This document shows, piece after piece, positions 56,866 through 64,000 of a stretch of DNA of 64,000 bases. Positions within the stretch are counted from its first letter, which is position 1. Each line of letters begins with the position of its first letter. The position numbers and the translations under genes were made by a program. This DNA is from Neptunomonas qingdaonensis. GTDB taxonomy: Bacteria > Pseudomonadota > Gammaproteobacteria > Pseudomonadales > Balneatricaceae. The notes beneath the pieces are model-generated. The model saw only the letters and a program-made list of their open reading frames with translations. It did no database searches and was not told where the DNA came from. The stretch is taken from contig NZ_FOOU01000011.1 of NCBI RefSeq assembly GCF_900113275.1, positions 62,001-126,000 of the forward strand, read 5' to 3'.

Positions 56866-58659
56866 ATGCCAGATTATAAAGCGCCTTTACGTGAAATACA
56901 GTTCGTGATGAATGAAGTATTGGAGTCGGAAAAACACTATGCCAGTTTGCCCGGTTGCGAAGATGCAACGCCAGATATGGTGAATGCGATCATCGAAGAA
57001 GGCGCTAAATTTGCTGAGCGCGTGCTCGCTCCGCTAAATCAGGTAGGAGATCAGGAAGGCTGCCAGTTTAATGATGGCGACGTGAAAACTCCAACCGGCT
57101 TTAAAGAGGCTTATCAGCAGTATGTTGAAGGCGGCTGGCCGTCACTGTCTCACGACCCTGCACACGGCGGCCAGGGTTTGCCTGAGTCCATTGGCACGAT
57201 TATCAGCGAAATGGTCGGTACGGCTAACTGGTCATGGGGTATGTATCCGGGATTGAGCCATGGAGCGATGAATACGCTTAGCGAGCATGGTACCGACGAG
57301 CAGAAAGCGGTTTATTTAACTAAGCTGGTGAGTGGTGAGTGGACGGGTACTATGTGCCTGACCGAATCACATTGTGGTACTGATCTGGGGTTGCTGCGTA
57401 CCAAAGCTGAGCCGCAGGCAGATGGCAGTTATAAAATTTCGGGCAGCAAGATTTTTATCTCTGCCGGTGAGCACGATATGGCAGAAAACATTATTCATAT
57501 CGTGTTGGCTCGTCTTCCGGATGCACCGGCAGGAACAAAAGGTATCTCCTTATTTATCGTGCCTAAATTTATGCCGCAAGGCGATGCTGTTGGCGCGCGT
57601 AACGGGGTTGTCTGTGGTTCAATTGAGCACAAAATGGGTATTCACGGCAACGCTACTTGTGTGTTGAACTTTGATGATGCGACCGGTTATCTGATCGGCC
57701 CGCCGAATAAAGGTTTGAACTGTATGTTTACCTTTATGAATACGGCGCGTTTGGGTACGGCTTTGCAGGGGTTGGCGCATGCAGAGTGGGGCTTCCAGAA
57801 CTCCCTTCCATATGCCAAAGATCGTTTGCAGATGCGCTCGCTAACGGGAGCAAAGAACACTGACGGTGCGGCTGATCCGATTATTGTGCATCCGGCCGTG
57901 CGAAATATGTTGCTAACGCAGAAGGCCTTTGCGGAAGGTGGCCGGGCATTGATCTACTTCTGTGCCCAGCTTGTTGATAAGGCCAAACTGGCGGGTGCGG
58001 ATGAAAAGCTTGAAGCAGATGCGCTGCTTGCGTTTTTGACACCGATTGCCAAAGCATTTTTGACTGAAACAGGCTTTGAGTCGGCTAATCATGGTGTGCA
58101 AGTGTATGGCGGCCACGGATATATTGCTGAATGGGGTATGGAGCAAAACGTACGTGATGCGCGCATCTCGATGTTGTATGAAGGCACGACTCAAATTCAG
58201 GCACTAGACTTGTTAGGCCGTAAGGTATTGATGTCACAAGGTGAATCGTTGAAAGGGTTTACTAAAATAGTACATAAATTCTGTAAAGAACACGCAAATA
58301 ATGATGCAATGAAGCCTTTTGTTGAGCCATTGGCTACGCTTAATCATGAATGGGGCGAGCTAACCATGAAAGTGGGTATGAAAGCGATGCAGGATCGGGA
58401 GGAGGTCGGTGCTGCTGCGGTTGATTATCTGATGTACTCTGGTTATGTGACCTTGGCTTACTTTTGGGCGCGAATGGCTCAGCAGGCACAGCTGGCATTA
58501 GATCAGGGAACGTCTGAGGAAGCTTTTTACAAAGCAAAAGTAACAACGGCGCGCTTCTACTTTGCCCGTTTGTTGCCACGCACGCGTGCGCATGCTGAAA
58601 TTATGCAGTCCGGGGCAGAGAGTCTGATGGCGTTGGATACAGAACACTTTGTCTTTTAA
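56866..58659 (+). CDS. acyl-CoA dehydrogenase (600-residue class)
   Basis: 597 residues from ATG 56866 (MPDYKAPLREIQFVMNEV), the usual start in this class; ATG 56860 is an alternative with AAGGA four bases upstream. FAD motifs MCLTESHCGTDLGLLRTKA and ISAGEHDMAENIIHIVLARL, QVYGGHGYIAEWGMEQNVRD, and the catalytic Glu in MLYEGTTQIQALDLLGRK. A ~130-residue C-terminal extension marks the long class that includes DmdC (3-methylmercaptopropionyl-CoA dehydrogenase) and FadE-like enzymes. It passes electrons to ETF, whose genes lie at the end of the window. Confidence 0.9.
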   Translation: MPDYKAPLREIQFVMNEVLESEKHYASLPGCEDATPDMVNAIIEEGAKFAERVLAPLNQVGDQEGCQFNDGDVKTPTGFKEAYQQYVEGGWPSLSHDPAHGGQGLPESIGTIISEMVGTANWSWGMYPGLSHGAMNTLSEHGTDEQKAVYLTKLVSGEWTGTMCLTESHCGTDLGLLRTKAEPQADGSYKISGSKIFISAGEHDMAENIIHIVLARLPDAPAGTKGISLFIVPKFMPQGDAVGARNGVVCGSIEHKMGIHGNATCVLNFDDATGYLIGPPNKGLNCMFTFMNTARLGTALQGLAHAEWGFQNSLPYAKDRLQMRSLTGAKNTDGAADPIIVHPAVRNMLLTQKAFAEGGRALIYFCAQLVDKAKLAGADEKLEADALLAFLTPIAKAFLTETGFESANHGVQVYGGHGYIAEWGMEQNVRDARISMLYEGTTQIQALDLLGRKVLMSQGESLKGFTKIVHKFCKEHANNDAMKPFVEPLATLNHEWGELTMKVGMKAMQDREEVGAAAVDYLMYSGYVTLAYFWARMAQQAQLALDQGTSEEAFYKAKVTTARFYFARLLPRTRAHAEIMQSGAESLMALDTEHFVF

Positions 58660-58823
58660 GGCGTGGACTTTATAGTGAGGCCTTTAAAGTGTGGATAGTA
58701 AAGTACCGGGCTGGCCGTTGGCTTGCGCAGCAATTTTTAAGTTATAAAGCAACGCGTTATCAGAAGAAGCGTAACCATATAAATATAAATAAAGTGATAA
58801 GTAACCGAGTAGAGGGAACCACT

Positions 58824-59141
58824 ATGTCTGACCTGAGCAATATATTTGAAGAGATGAAAAATCGTTTTAATAGTGCAGCAGCCGCTGGATTGGATGTAGT
58901 CTTTCAGTATCAGATTGACGATGGCGAACCGTACCATGTCACTGTTAGTGAGGGTAATTGTGTTGTTGCTCAAGGTGAGCATGATGAGCCTTCCGTTACT
59001 TTATCTATGGATAGCCAAACTTTGCAGGAAGTTATTTCGGGTGAAACCGATGGAATGCAAGCATTTATGACGGGGCGTATCCGTGCAGATGGCGATATTA
59101 TGCTGGCAACACGTTTAACGGCGCTTTTCCCGGTCGCATAA
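58824..59141 (+). CDS. SCP2 sterol-carrier domain protein
   Basis: 105 residues from ATG 58824, with AGAGGGA about seven bases upstream; the long upstream frame is unsupported. The whole protein is an SCP2 domain: NIFEEMKNRFN, VVFQYQIDDGEPYHVTV, then PSVTLSMDSQTLQEVISG and AFMTGRIRADGDIMLATRL. Likely binds acyl-CoA or fatty acids and assists the neighbouring dehydrogenase and ligase. A 13-bp tandem repeat follows the stop. Confidence 0.88.
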   Translation: MSDLSNIFEEMKNRFNSAAAAGLDVVFQYQIDDGEPYHVTVSEGNCVVAQGEHDEPSVTLSMDSQTLQEVISGETDGMQAFMTGRIRADGDIMLATRLTALFPVA

Positions 59142-59142
59142 A

Positions 59143-59194
59143 GAACTTAGGTATAGAACTTAGGTAAAGAGCTTAGATAAAGCGCTTAGGAATG
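59143..59194. repeat. 13-bp tandem repeat x4 after the SCP2 stop
   Basis: Four 13-bp units with consensus near GAACTTAGGTAAA at 59143, 59156, 59169 and 59182. They start two bases after the SCP2 stop codon. Confidence 0.8.
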
Positions 59195-59202
59195 AATTTA
59201 AA

Positions 59203-59237
59203 AAAGAGTCGTTTACCTCATGGTGAGCAGACTCTTT
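59203..59237 (+). terminator. hairpin before the fadD-like gene
   Basis: Eight-base perfect stem (59203-59210 with 59230-59237) with inner pairing TTACC/GGTGA, so a long rod. The T run is weak. It may end the SCP2 transcript or shape the leader of the ligase mRNA. Confidence 0.5.
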
Positions 59238-59272
59238 GCGCCTACCCATAACAATAAAAGCAGGGGCAGTTG

Positions 59273-60940
59273 ATGGATAATGCACGTGGTACCTGGATTC
59301 CTGAAGATCTCAATCCCGAGGGATATAAAACCGTTCTCGATGTAGTGTCCAGTGTGTGTCAGCGTTATGCCGAGCGCCCGGCATTTACCAGTTTCGGCAG
59401 GACGTTGAGCTTTGATGAGTTGAACCGCCTGGCCGATGCGTTTGCGGTTTATATTCAGCAAGAAACAGATTTGCAGCCGGGCGACCGGTTGGCGATTCAG
59501 TTACCGAATTTGATTCAATATCCCATTGTACTGTTTGGTGCTCTGCGGGCGGGCTTAGTAGTGGTGAATACTAACCCCTTGTATACCCCGCGCGAGTTGG
59601 AGCATCAGTTCAAAGACTCCGGGGCTAAGGCACTGGTGATTCATGCCAGCATGGCGCACAACGCCGAAAAAATTATTGATAAAACTCAGATCAAACATAT
59701 TTTTGTGACTCAGGTGGGTGATTTGCATGGTTTTATCAAACGTACGCTGCTGAATACGGCAATCAAATACATAAAGAAGATGGAACCTGATTACAACCTG
59801 CCGATGGAAATATCGCTGCGTCAGGCGTTACTCAGCCGGGTAGGGCAACAACCACAGCCTGTGGTAGTGAAAACCGAAGATATGGCCGTTCTTCAGTATA
59901 CCGGTGGCACCACGGGAGTTTCTAAGGGGGCTGTGTTAACACACGGTAATTTGGTGTCTAACATGCTGCAGGGCAGAGACCTTATGCGTCAGGCTGATAG
60001 TCATTGGTCTGATACATCGATAGCGCCCTTGCCTCTTTATCATATCTACGCATTCACTCTATCGCAGATTGTTATGGAAGCCGGAGGACACAGTGTTCTT
60101 ATCGCTAATCCTCGCGACATCCCTGGATTCGTTAAAGAGATGAAAAATTGGAGTATGACGAGCTTTATGGGGTTGAATACCCTCTTTGTAGCCTTGTGTA
60201 ATAACGAAGATTTTAAAGCGTTGGATTTTAGTCAGTTGAGGGTGACCATTTCCGGCGGAATGGCACTCACGCATGCGGCGGCGGATCAGTGGAAAGTCGT
60301 GACGGGGTGCGACATTATGGAAGGCTATGGATTAACTGAAACCTCGCCTGCTGTTGCGATCAACCCACCCGGTAATGTGAAGATAGGTACCATTGGCTGG
60401 CCGTTGAAAGCGACGGATGTACGTATCATTGATACTACTGGTGCTGCTGCGCCAACGGGTGTGGCGGGTGAACTTTGTGTTAAAGGTCCTCAGGTTATGC
60501 AGGGATACTGGCTGCGCGAACGTGAAACCCAGTCATGCTTTACCGATGATGGTTTTCTGATAACGGGTGATGTGGCTGTTCGTGAAGAAGATGGACGTTT
60601 GCGAATTGTTGATCGTGCAAAAGATATGATTATTGTTTCCGGTTTTAATGTCTATCCCAATGAAATTGAAGATGTAGTGACATCTCATCCAGGTGTTGTT
60701 GAATGTGCCGCCATTGGTGTTAAAGATGAACGTAGTGGCGAGGTGCCAAAACTGTTTGTCGTACGCAAAGACCCCTCGCTCACTGAGAAGGAGGTGATCA
60801 AGTGGTGTAAAGAGCATTTGACCAACTATAAAGTGCCAAAATCCGTGGTTTTCGTAGATGACCTGCCTAAGTCTAATGTGGGTAAGGTGCTGCGTCGCAT
60901 GTTAAAAGATGATGTTGGCCAGCAGAAGGATGCAGACTGA
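59273..60940 (+). CDS. fadD: long-chain fatty-acid-CoA ligase, FadD-like
   Basis: 555 residues from ATG 59273, AGGGG six bases upstream. Adenylate-forming domain with P-loop YTGGTTGVSKGAVLTHGN, GYGLTETSPAV, ITGDVAVREEDGRLRIVDR and the catalytic Lys region LPKSNVGKVLRR. The length and WIPEDLNPEGYKTVLDV near the start match FadD. It activates fatty acids for beta-oxidation at the inner membrane face. A medium-chain or DmdB-type ligase is an alternative. Confidence 0.88.
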   Translation: MDNARGTWIPEDLNPEGYKTVLDVVSSVCQRYAERPAFTSFGRTLSFDELNRLADAFAVYIQQETDLQPGDRLAIQLPNLIQYPIVLFGALRAGLVVVNTNPLYTPRELEHQFKDSGAKALVIHASMAHNAEKIIDKTQIKHIFVTQVGDLHGFIKRTLLNTAIKYIKKMEPDYNLPMEISLRQALLSRVGQQPQPVVVKTEDMAVLQYTGGTTGVSKGAVLTHGNLVSNMLQGRDLMRQADSHWSDTSIAPLPLYHIYAFTLSQIVMEAGGHSVLIANPRDIPGFVKEMKNWSMTSFMGLNTLFVALCNNEDFKALDFSQLRVTISGGMALTHAAADQWKVVTGCDIMEGYGLTETSPAVAINPPGNVKIGTIGWPLKATDVRIIDTTGAAAPTGVAGELCVKGPQVMQGYWLRERETQSCFTDDGFLITGDVAVREEDGRLRIVDRAKDMIIVSGFNVYPNEIEDVVTSHPGVVECAAIGVKDERSGEVPKLFVVRKDPSLTEKEVIKWCKEHLTNYKVPKSVVFVDDLPKSNVGKVLRRMLKDDVGQQKDAD

Positions 60941-60950
60941 GGAATGAGAG

Positions 60951-61511
60951 ATGTCTTTATCTAAGCCGGTTCGTCGTAAACATGCTCATCGGCGCACCAT
61001 TATCTGTAATGGCTATGAGCGGGAAGATGGGATGTGGGATGTTGAAGCACAAATGACCGATGTGAAAGCCGACTCTGTGGATAACCCAGAGCGTGGCGGA
61101 TATGTCGCTGCAGGTGAAGCTTTTCATGATATGAAGCTGCGTTTTACGTTAGACAAGACGTTCTTAATTCATCAGGTTGAAGCGGCCATTGATGAATCTC
61201 CATTTATGATGTGTCCCGGTGCTGTGCATGTATTTAAGCGCTTGGAAGGCACACGTATAGGGCCGGGCTGGCAACGTAAAGCTAAAGAATTAGTTGGGGG
61301 CGCGCAGGGCTGCACGCATCTGCATGAATTGTTACCTGTTATGGCCACGACCAGTATCCAGAGCCTCTGGCCGAGTATGGACGAGGATGTCATGGATGCG
61401 GGTGCTAAAGTAATGTTAAATACGTGCCGTACCTGGGCGCAGGATAGTGATGTGGTAAAGCGCTACCTGCCTGAGTTATATATTGAAGATCCCGCCCTTC
61501 AGGGTTCATAG
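60951..61511 (+). CDS. DUF2889 family protein
   Basis: 186 residues, soluble. Features of DUF2889: RRTIICNGYEREDGMWDVEA, DMKLRFTLDKTFLIHQVEA, CPGAVHVFKRLEGTRIGPGW and GAQGCTHLHELLPVMATT. Found in operons with fatty-acid or aromatic-CoA catabolism genes; function unknown. Ten bases after the ligase stop and 43 before the hydratase. Confidence 0.85.
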   Translation: MSLSKPVRRKHAHRRTIICNGYEREDGMWDVEAQMTDVKADSVDNPERGGYVAAGEAFHDMKLRFTLDKTFLIHQVEAAIDESPFMMCPGAVHVFKRLEGTRIGPGWQRKAKELVGGAQGCTHLHELLPVMATTSIQSLWPSMDEDVMDAGAKVMLNTCRTWAQDSDVVKRYLPELYIEDPALQGS

Positions 61512-61554
61512 AATCTGGTCTTTTTAAAATATCCATGAAAACTGAGTGAAAATT

Positions 61555-62319
61555 ATGAGCCAAGGAACACATGTCTTGCAACAGCGAGATGAGACATTAA
61601 TGTTACTGAAAATTAACCGTCCGGATAAAAAGAATGCGCTAACGCTGGATATGTATCAGGCGCTGATTGATGGGCTGGTCGGGGCTGAGCAGGATGATAG
61701 CGTTCGGGTCGTGGTGATTTCAGGAACGACTGATTGCTTCACCTCCGGTAATGATATATTGGATTTCATGGCGGCAGCCTCTCAGCCTGATAAAGGCGCG
61801 TTACCACTGAAGTTTTTACAGACAATATCGACGTTTAGTAAACCCATTATTGCGGCCGTAGAAGGTGCTGCAGTAGGGATTGGTACCTCGATGTTACTGC
61901 ATTGTGATCTGGTTTTTTGTAGCGAAACATCACGTTTTCAGCTGCCATTTGCACGCTTAGGTCTGGTGCCTGAAGGCGGAACTAGCTTATTACTGCCTCA
62001 GCAATTAGGGCATCGGTTAGCATTCGAGTTACTGGTGTTAGGTAATGCTGTTGATGGCAGGCGTGCTGCTGAGTTAGGCCTTGTGAATTATGTTGTTAAT
62101 GAACCATTAGCTGAAGCGTTGAAAACAGCCCGGCAACTAGCCAGTATGCCGCCTCAGGCAGTGAAACAGAGTAAGCAAATGCTGAAGAGTCATCATCAGG
62201 AACTATTACAATCGGTACTGATTGACGAAGTTGAGCAGTTGACTGAGCGTTTAAGTTCTGCAGAAGCCAAAGAGGCTTTTACGGCGTTTATTGAAAAGCG
62301 TCAGCCGAATTTTAATTAA
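61555..62319 (+). CDS. enoyl-CoA hydratase/isomerase (crotonase family)
   Basis: 254 residues from ATG 61555; a GTG at 61546 is a weaker start. Crotonase fold: INRPDKKNALTLDMYQALI, oxyanion region FTSGNDILDFM, VEGAAVGIGTSMLLHCDLVF and FARLGLVPEGGTSLLLPQ (acid/base region). The SGND and PEGG forms fit the PaaG/ECI-like subgroup, so it may be an isomerase. Part of the beta-oxidation group here. Confidence 0.85.
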   Translation: MSQGTHVLQQRDETLMLLKINRPDKKNALTLDMYQALIDGLVGAEQDDSVRVVVISGTTDCFTSGNDILDFMAAASQPDKGALPLKFLQTISTFSKPIIAAVEGAAVGIGTSMLLHCDLVFCSETSRFQLPFARLGLVPEGGTSLLLPQQLGHRLAFELLVLGNAVDGRRAAELGLVNYVVNEPLAEALKTARQLASMPPQAVKQSKQMLKSHHQELLQSVLIDEVEQLTERLSSAEAKEAFTAFIEKRQPNFN

Positions 62320-62496
62320 GCTATCAGGATGATAGTTGCAGACAGTTGCAATTGAAGTGGTTGGTATCAGTTATTTAAGATTTCTTTTACGTTCGCCTTT
62401 ACGTTTACGTTAAGGTAATATAAATAACTGCTAAAAGACTACGTAGTTTCCCTTGTATTTGCGGAGTGTTTTGCGAGAATGGATGCAGTCGTCCAT

Positions 62497-62510
62497 GAAA
62501 CAGATGTTTT
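62497..62510. promoter_or_regulatory. possible PsrA-type operator before etfB
   Basis: GAAAC, four bases, GTTTT at 62497-62510, close to the PsrA half-site pattern GAAAC-N4-GTTTG. It is 93 bases before the etfB ATG. One motif only, so weak. The rest of the 283-base gap shows a small hairpin at 62557-62573 (GGTCTG/CAGACC). Confidence 0.25.
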
Positions 62511-62602
62511 GTTATTATGGCTTGGCGGTGCAGAGCTATTATTGACCTAGACGTAAGGTCTGGCGTTCAGACCATCAAAAGAACAACAAAAGCGAGGCTT
62601 GT

Positions 62603-63355
62603 ATGAAGATACTTGTCGCTGTAAAACGCGTAATTGATTACAACGTCAAAGTACGTGTTAAAGCGGATAAAACGGATGTGGATTTGGCTAACGTAAAAAT
62701 GGCTATGAACCCGTTCTGTGAAATTGCAGTTGAAGAAGCTGTACGCCTGAAAGAGAAAGGTGTTGCCAGTGAAATCGTCGTAATCTCGATTGGTGCTAAA
62801 CAGTGCCAGGAACAGATTCGTACGGCATTGGCGCTGGGTGCTGACCGCGGAATTCATATTGAAACAGTTAATGCACCGGATTCACTGTCAGTGGCAAAAT
62901 TGATGGCTAAAGTCGTTGCTGAAGAACAGCCAGGTTTGGTTATTCTGGGTAAACAAGCCATCGATTCTGATAACAATCAGACTGGCCAGATGCTAGCGGC
63001 ATTGCTGGATCGTCCTCAGGCAACCTTTGCTTCTGAAGTTGTTGTTGAAGGTGATAAGGTCACTGTGAAACGTGAAGTAGATGGCGGTTTACAAACGCTT
63101 GAGCTGGACCTGCCAGCTATCGTTACTACTGACCTGCGCTTAAATGAGCCGCGTTACGCATCTTTGCCTAATATCATGAAAGCTAAGAAAAAACCGCTGG
63201 ATGTGAAAACACCCGAAGAACTGGGTGTTACGCTGAGTAGCAATATTACATTGGTTGCCGTTGAGCCACCTGCTCAGCGAAAAGCGGGTATTAAAGTAAG
63301 CTCGGTTGCTGAGCTGGTCGATAAACTGAAGAATGAAGCGAAGGTACTGTCATGA
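62603..63355 (+). CDS. etfB: electron transfer flavoprotein beta subunit
   Basis: 250 residues, full length. Starts [37 protein letters not shown] and the AMP/flavin region [12 protein letters not shown] are clear, as is [20 protein letters not shown]. With EtfA it takes electrons from acyl-CoA dehydrogenases and passes them to ETF:quinone oxidoreductase. The stop overlaps the etfA ATG (ATGA). Confidence 0.96.
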   Translation: MKILVAVKRVIDYNVKVRVKADKTDVDLANVKMAMNPFCEIAVEEAVRLKEKGVASEIVVISIGAKQCQEQIRTALALGADRGIHIETVNAPDSLSVAKLMAKVVAEEQPGLVILGKQAIDSDNNQTGQMLAALLDRPQATFASEVVVEGDKVTVKREVDGGLQTLELDLPAIVTTDLRLNEPRYASLPNIMKAKKKPLDVKTPEELGVTLSSNITLVAVEPPAQRKAGIKVSSVAELVDKLKNEAKVLS

Positions 63356-64000
63356 GTATTCTAGTTCTTGCAGAACATGATAATCAGGAGCTGAAATCAG
63401 CAACACTGAATACCGTTGCTGCGGCAGTTCAAGTCGGTGGCGATATCGATATTCTGGTAGCGGGTAGTGGCTGTCAGGCAGTTGCTGAACAAGCGGCAAA
63501 AATAGCGGGAATTCGCAGCGTACGCGTCGCTGATAATGCTGTTTATGAAAACCATTTGGCTGAAAATACGAGTAAGCTGATTGTTTCCATCGCTGAAGGT
63601 TATACCCATATTTTTGCATCCTCAACGTCGGATGGTAAGAATATTTTGCCACGTGTTGCTGCATTGCTGGATGTTAACCAGTTATCTGATATCACTGCGG
63701 TTGTTAGCCCTGATACTTTCCAGCGCGCTATCTATGCAGGTAACGCCATTGCGACGGTTAAATCAGCAGACGCTGTCAAAGTAGCTACTGTCAGAGGTAC
63801 TGCTTTTGACGCGGTTGCAGCAGACGGTGGTAGCGCATCTGTTGATGCCATCGCCGATGTGATTGCTTCTGAGAATTCACGTTTCTTGAGTGCTGAACTG
63901 GCTAAATCCGATCGTCCTGAATTGACGTCTGCATCTATTGTGGTGTCAGGCGGGCGTGGAATGGGTAACGGCGAAAACTTCGAGATGTTATACACTCTGG
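63352..64000 (+). CDS. etfA: electron transfer flavoprotein alpha subunit (N-terminal part)
   Basis: The first 216 residues are in the window, in one open frame to its end. Starts [20 protein letters not shown]; then [21 protein letters not shown] and [17 protein letters not shown], and the start of the FAD domain [15 protein letters not shown]. It overlaps etfB by four bases. The C-terminal FAD loop lies outside. Confidence 0.95.
   Translation, partial: MSILVLAEHDNQELKSATLNTVAAAVQVGGDIDILVAGSGCQAVAEQAAKIAGIRSVRVADNAVYENHLAENTSKLIVSIAEGYTHIFASSTSDGKNILPRVAALLDVNQLSDITAVVSPDTFQRAIYAGNAIATVKSADAVKVATVRGTAFDAVAADGGSASVDAIADVIASENSRFLSAELAKSDRPELTSASIVVSGGRGMGNGENFEMLYTL

Overview
The window looks like a chromosomal segment of a marine gammaproteobacterium, most likely from the Oceanospirillales (Oceanospirillaceae-like). 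The evidence is the gammaproteobacterial gene order queA-tgt-yajC-secD-secF, the block ychF-pth-rplY-prs-tRNA-Gln next to lolB/hemA/prfA/prmC, a FimX-like protein and PilU, and the moderate GC content. I cannot name a genus. The window opens inside queA and closes inside etfA.

1-8.7 kb: queA (end), tgt, yajC, secD, secF, rnr and serB on the + strand (tRNA queuosine modification, Sec translocase accessory subunits, RNase R, serine synthesis). 8.8-17.4 kb, - strand: a degenerate GGDEF/EAL protein of FimX type, three tRNA genes (Met, Gln, Gln), then the operon tRNA-Gln, prs, rplY, pth, ychF, and the pair of a TPR lipoprotein and lolB. 17.6-22.1 kb, + strand: hemA, prfA, prmC, a MoeB/ThiF-type adenylyltransferase and a CoA-binding protein. 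ispE, which often sits between lolB and prs, is absent here.

22.1-34.9 kb is mixed metabolic and regulatory content: an L-asparaginase, an aspartase homologue whose catalytic loop is eroded, a divergent XRE-type regulator, an AEC permease with an ankyrin protein, SixA, a CoA transferase with a sigma-54 type promoter and a neighbouring sigma-54 activator, a winged-helix/nuclease-like protein, a SUKH protein, pilU and a DHH phosphoesterase. 35-40 kb is a complete branched-chain amino acid ABC transporter (livJ/K-type binding protein, then livHMGF). 40.2-44.6 kb is a three-gene operon of a Ycf48-like beta-propeller, an RND/MMPL exporter and a tandem Usp protein.

44.6-47.9 kb is an AT-rich accessory stretch: a 33-residue lipoprotein whose ribosome binding site lies in a hairpin, an unrecognised two-gene module (soluble protein plus small membrane protein, the best candidate for an undescribed system), a DUF2846-like lipoprotein and a yefM-yoeB toxin-antitoxin pair. 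48-56.6 kb holds a cNMP/CBS/DUF294 nucleotidyltransferase with a DnaQ-like exonuclease, a BCCT transporter, chrA, an unknown membrane pair and a glycosyltransferase. 56.8-64 kb is fatty-acid catabolism: acyl-CoA dehydrogenase, SCP2 protein, FadD-type ligase, DUF2889 protein, enoyl-CoA hydratase, etfB and etfA.

A recurring oddity is that short degenerate tandem repeats (12-16 bp units, or 14-28 bp duplications) sit at or just past several stop codons. All assignments come from reading the sequence and recalled family motifs; no database search was run.
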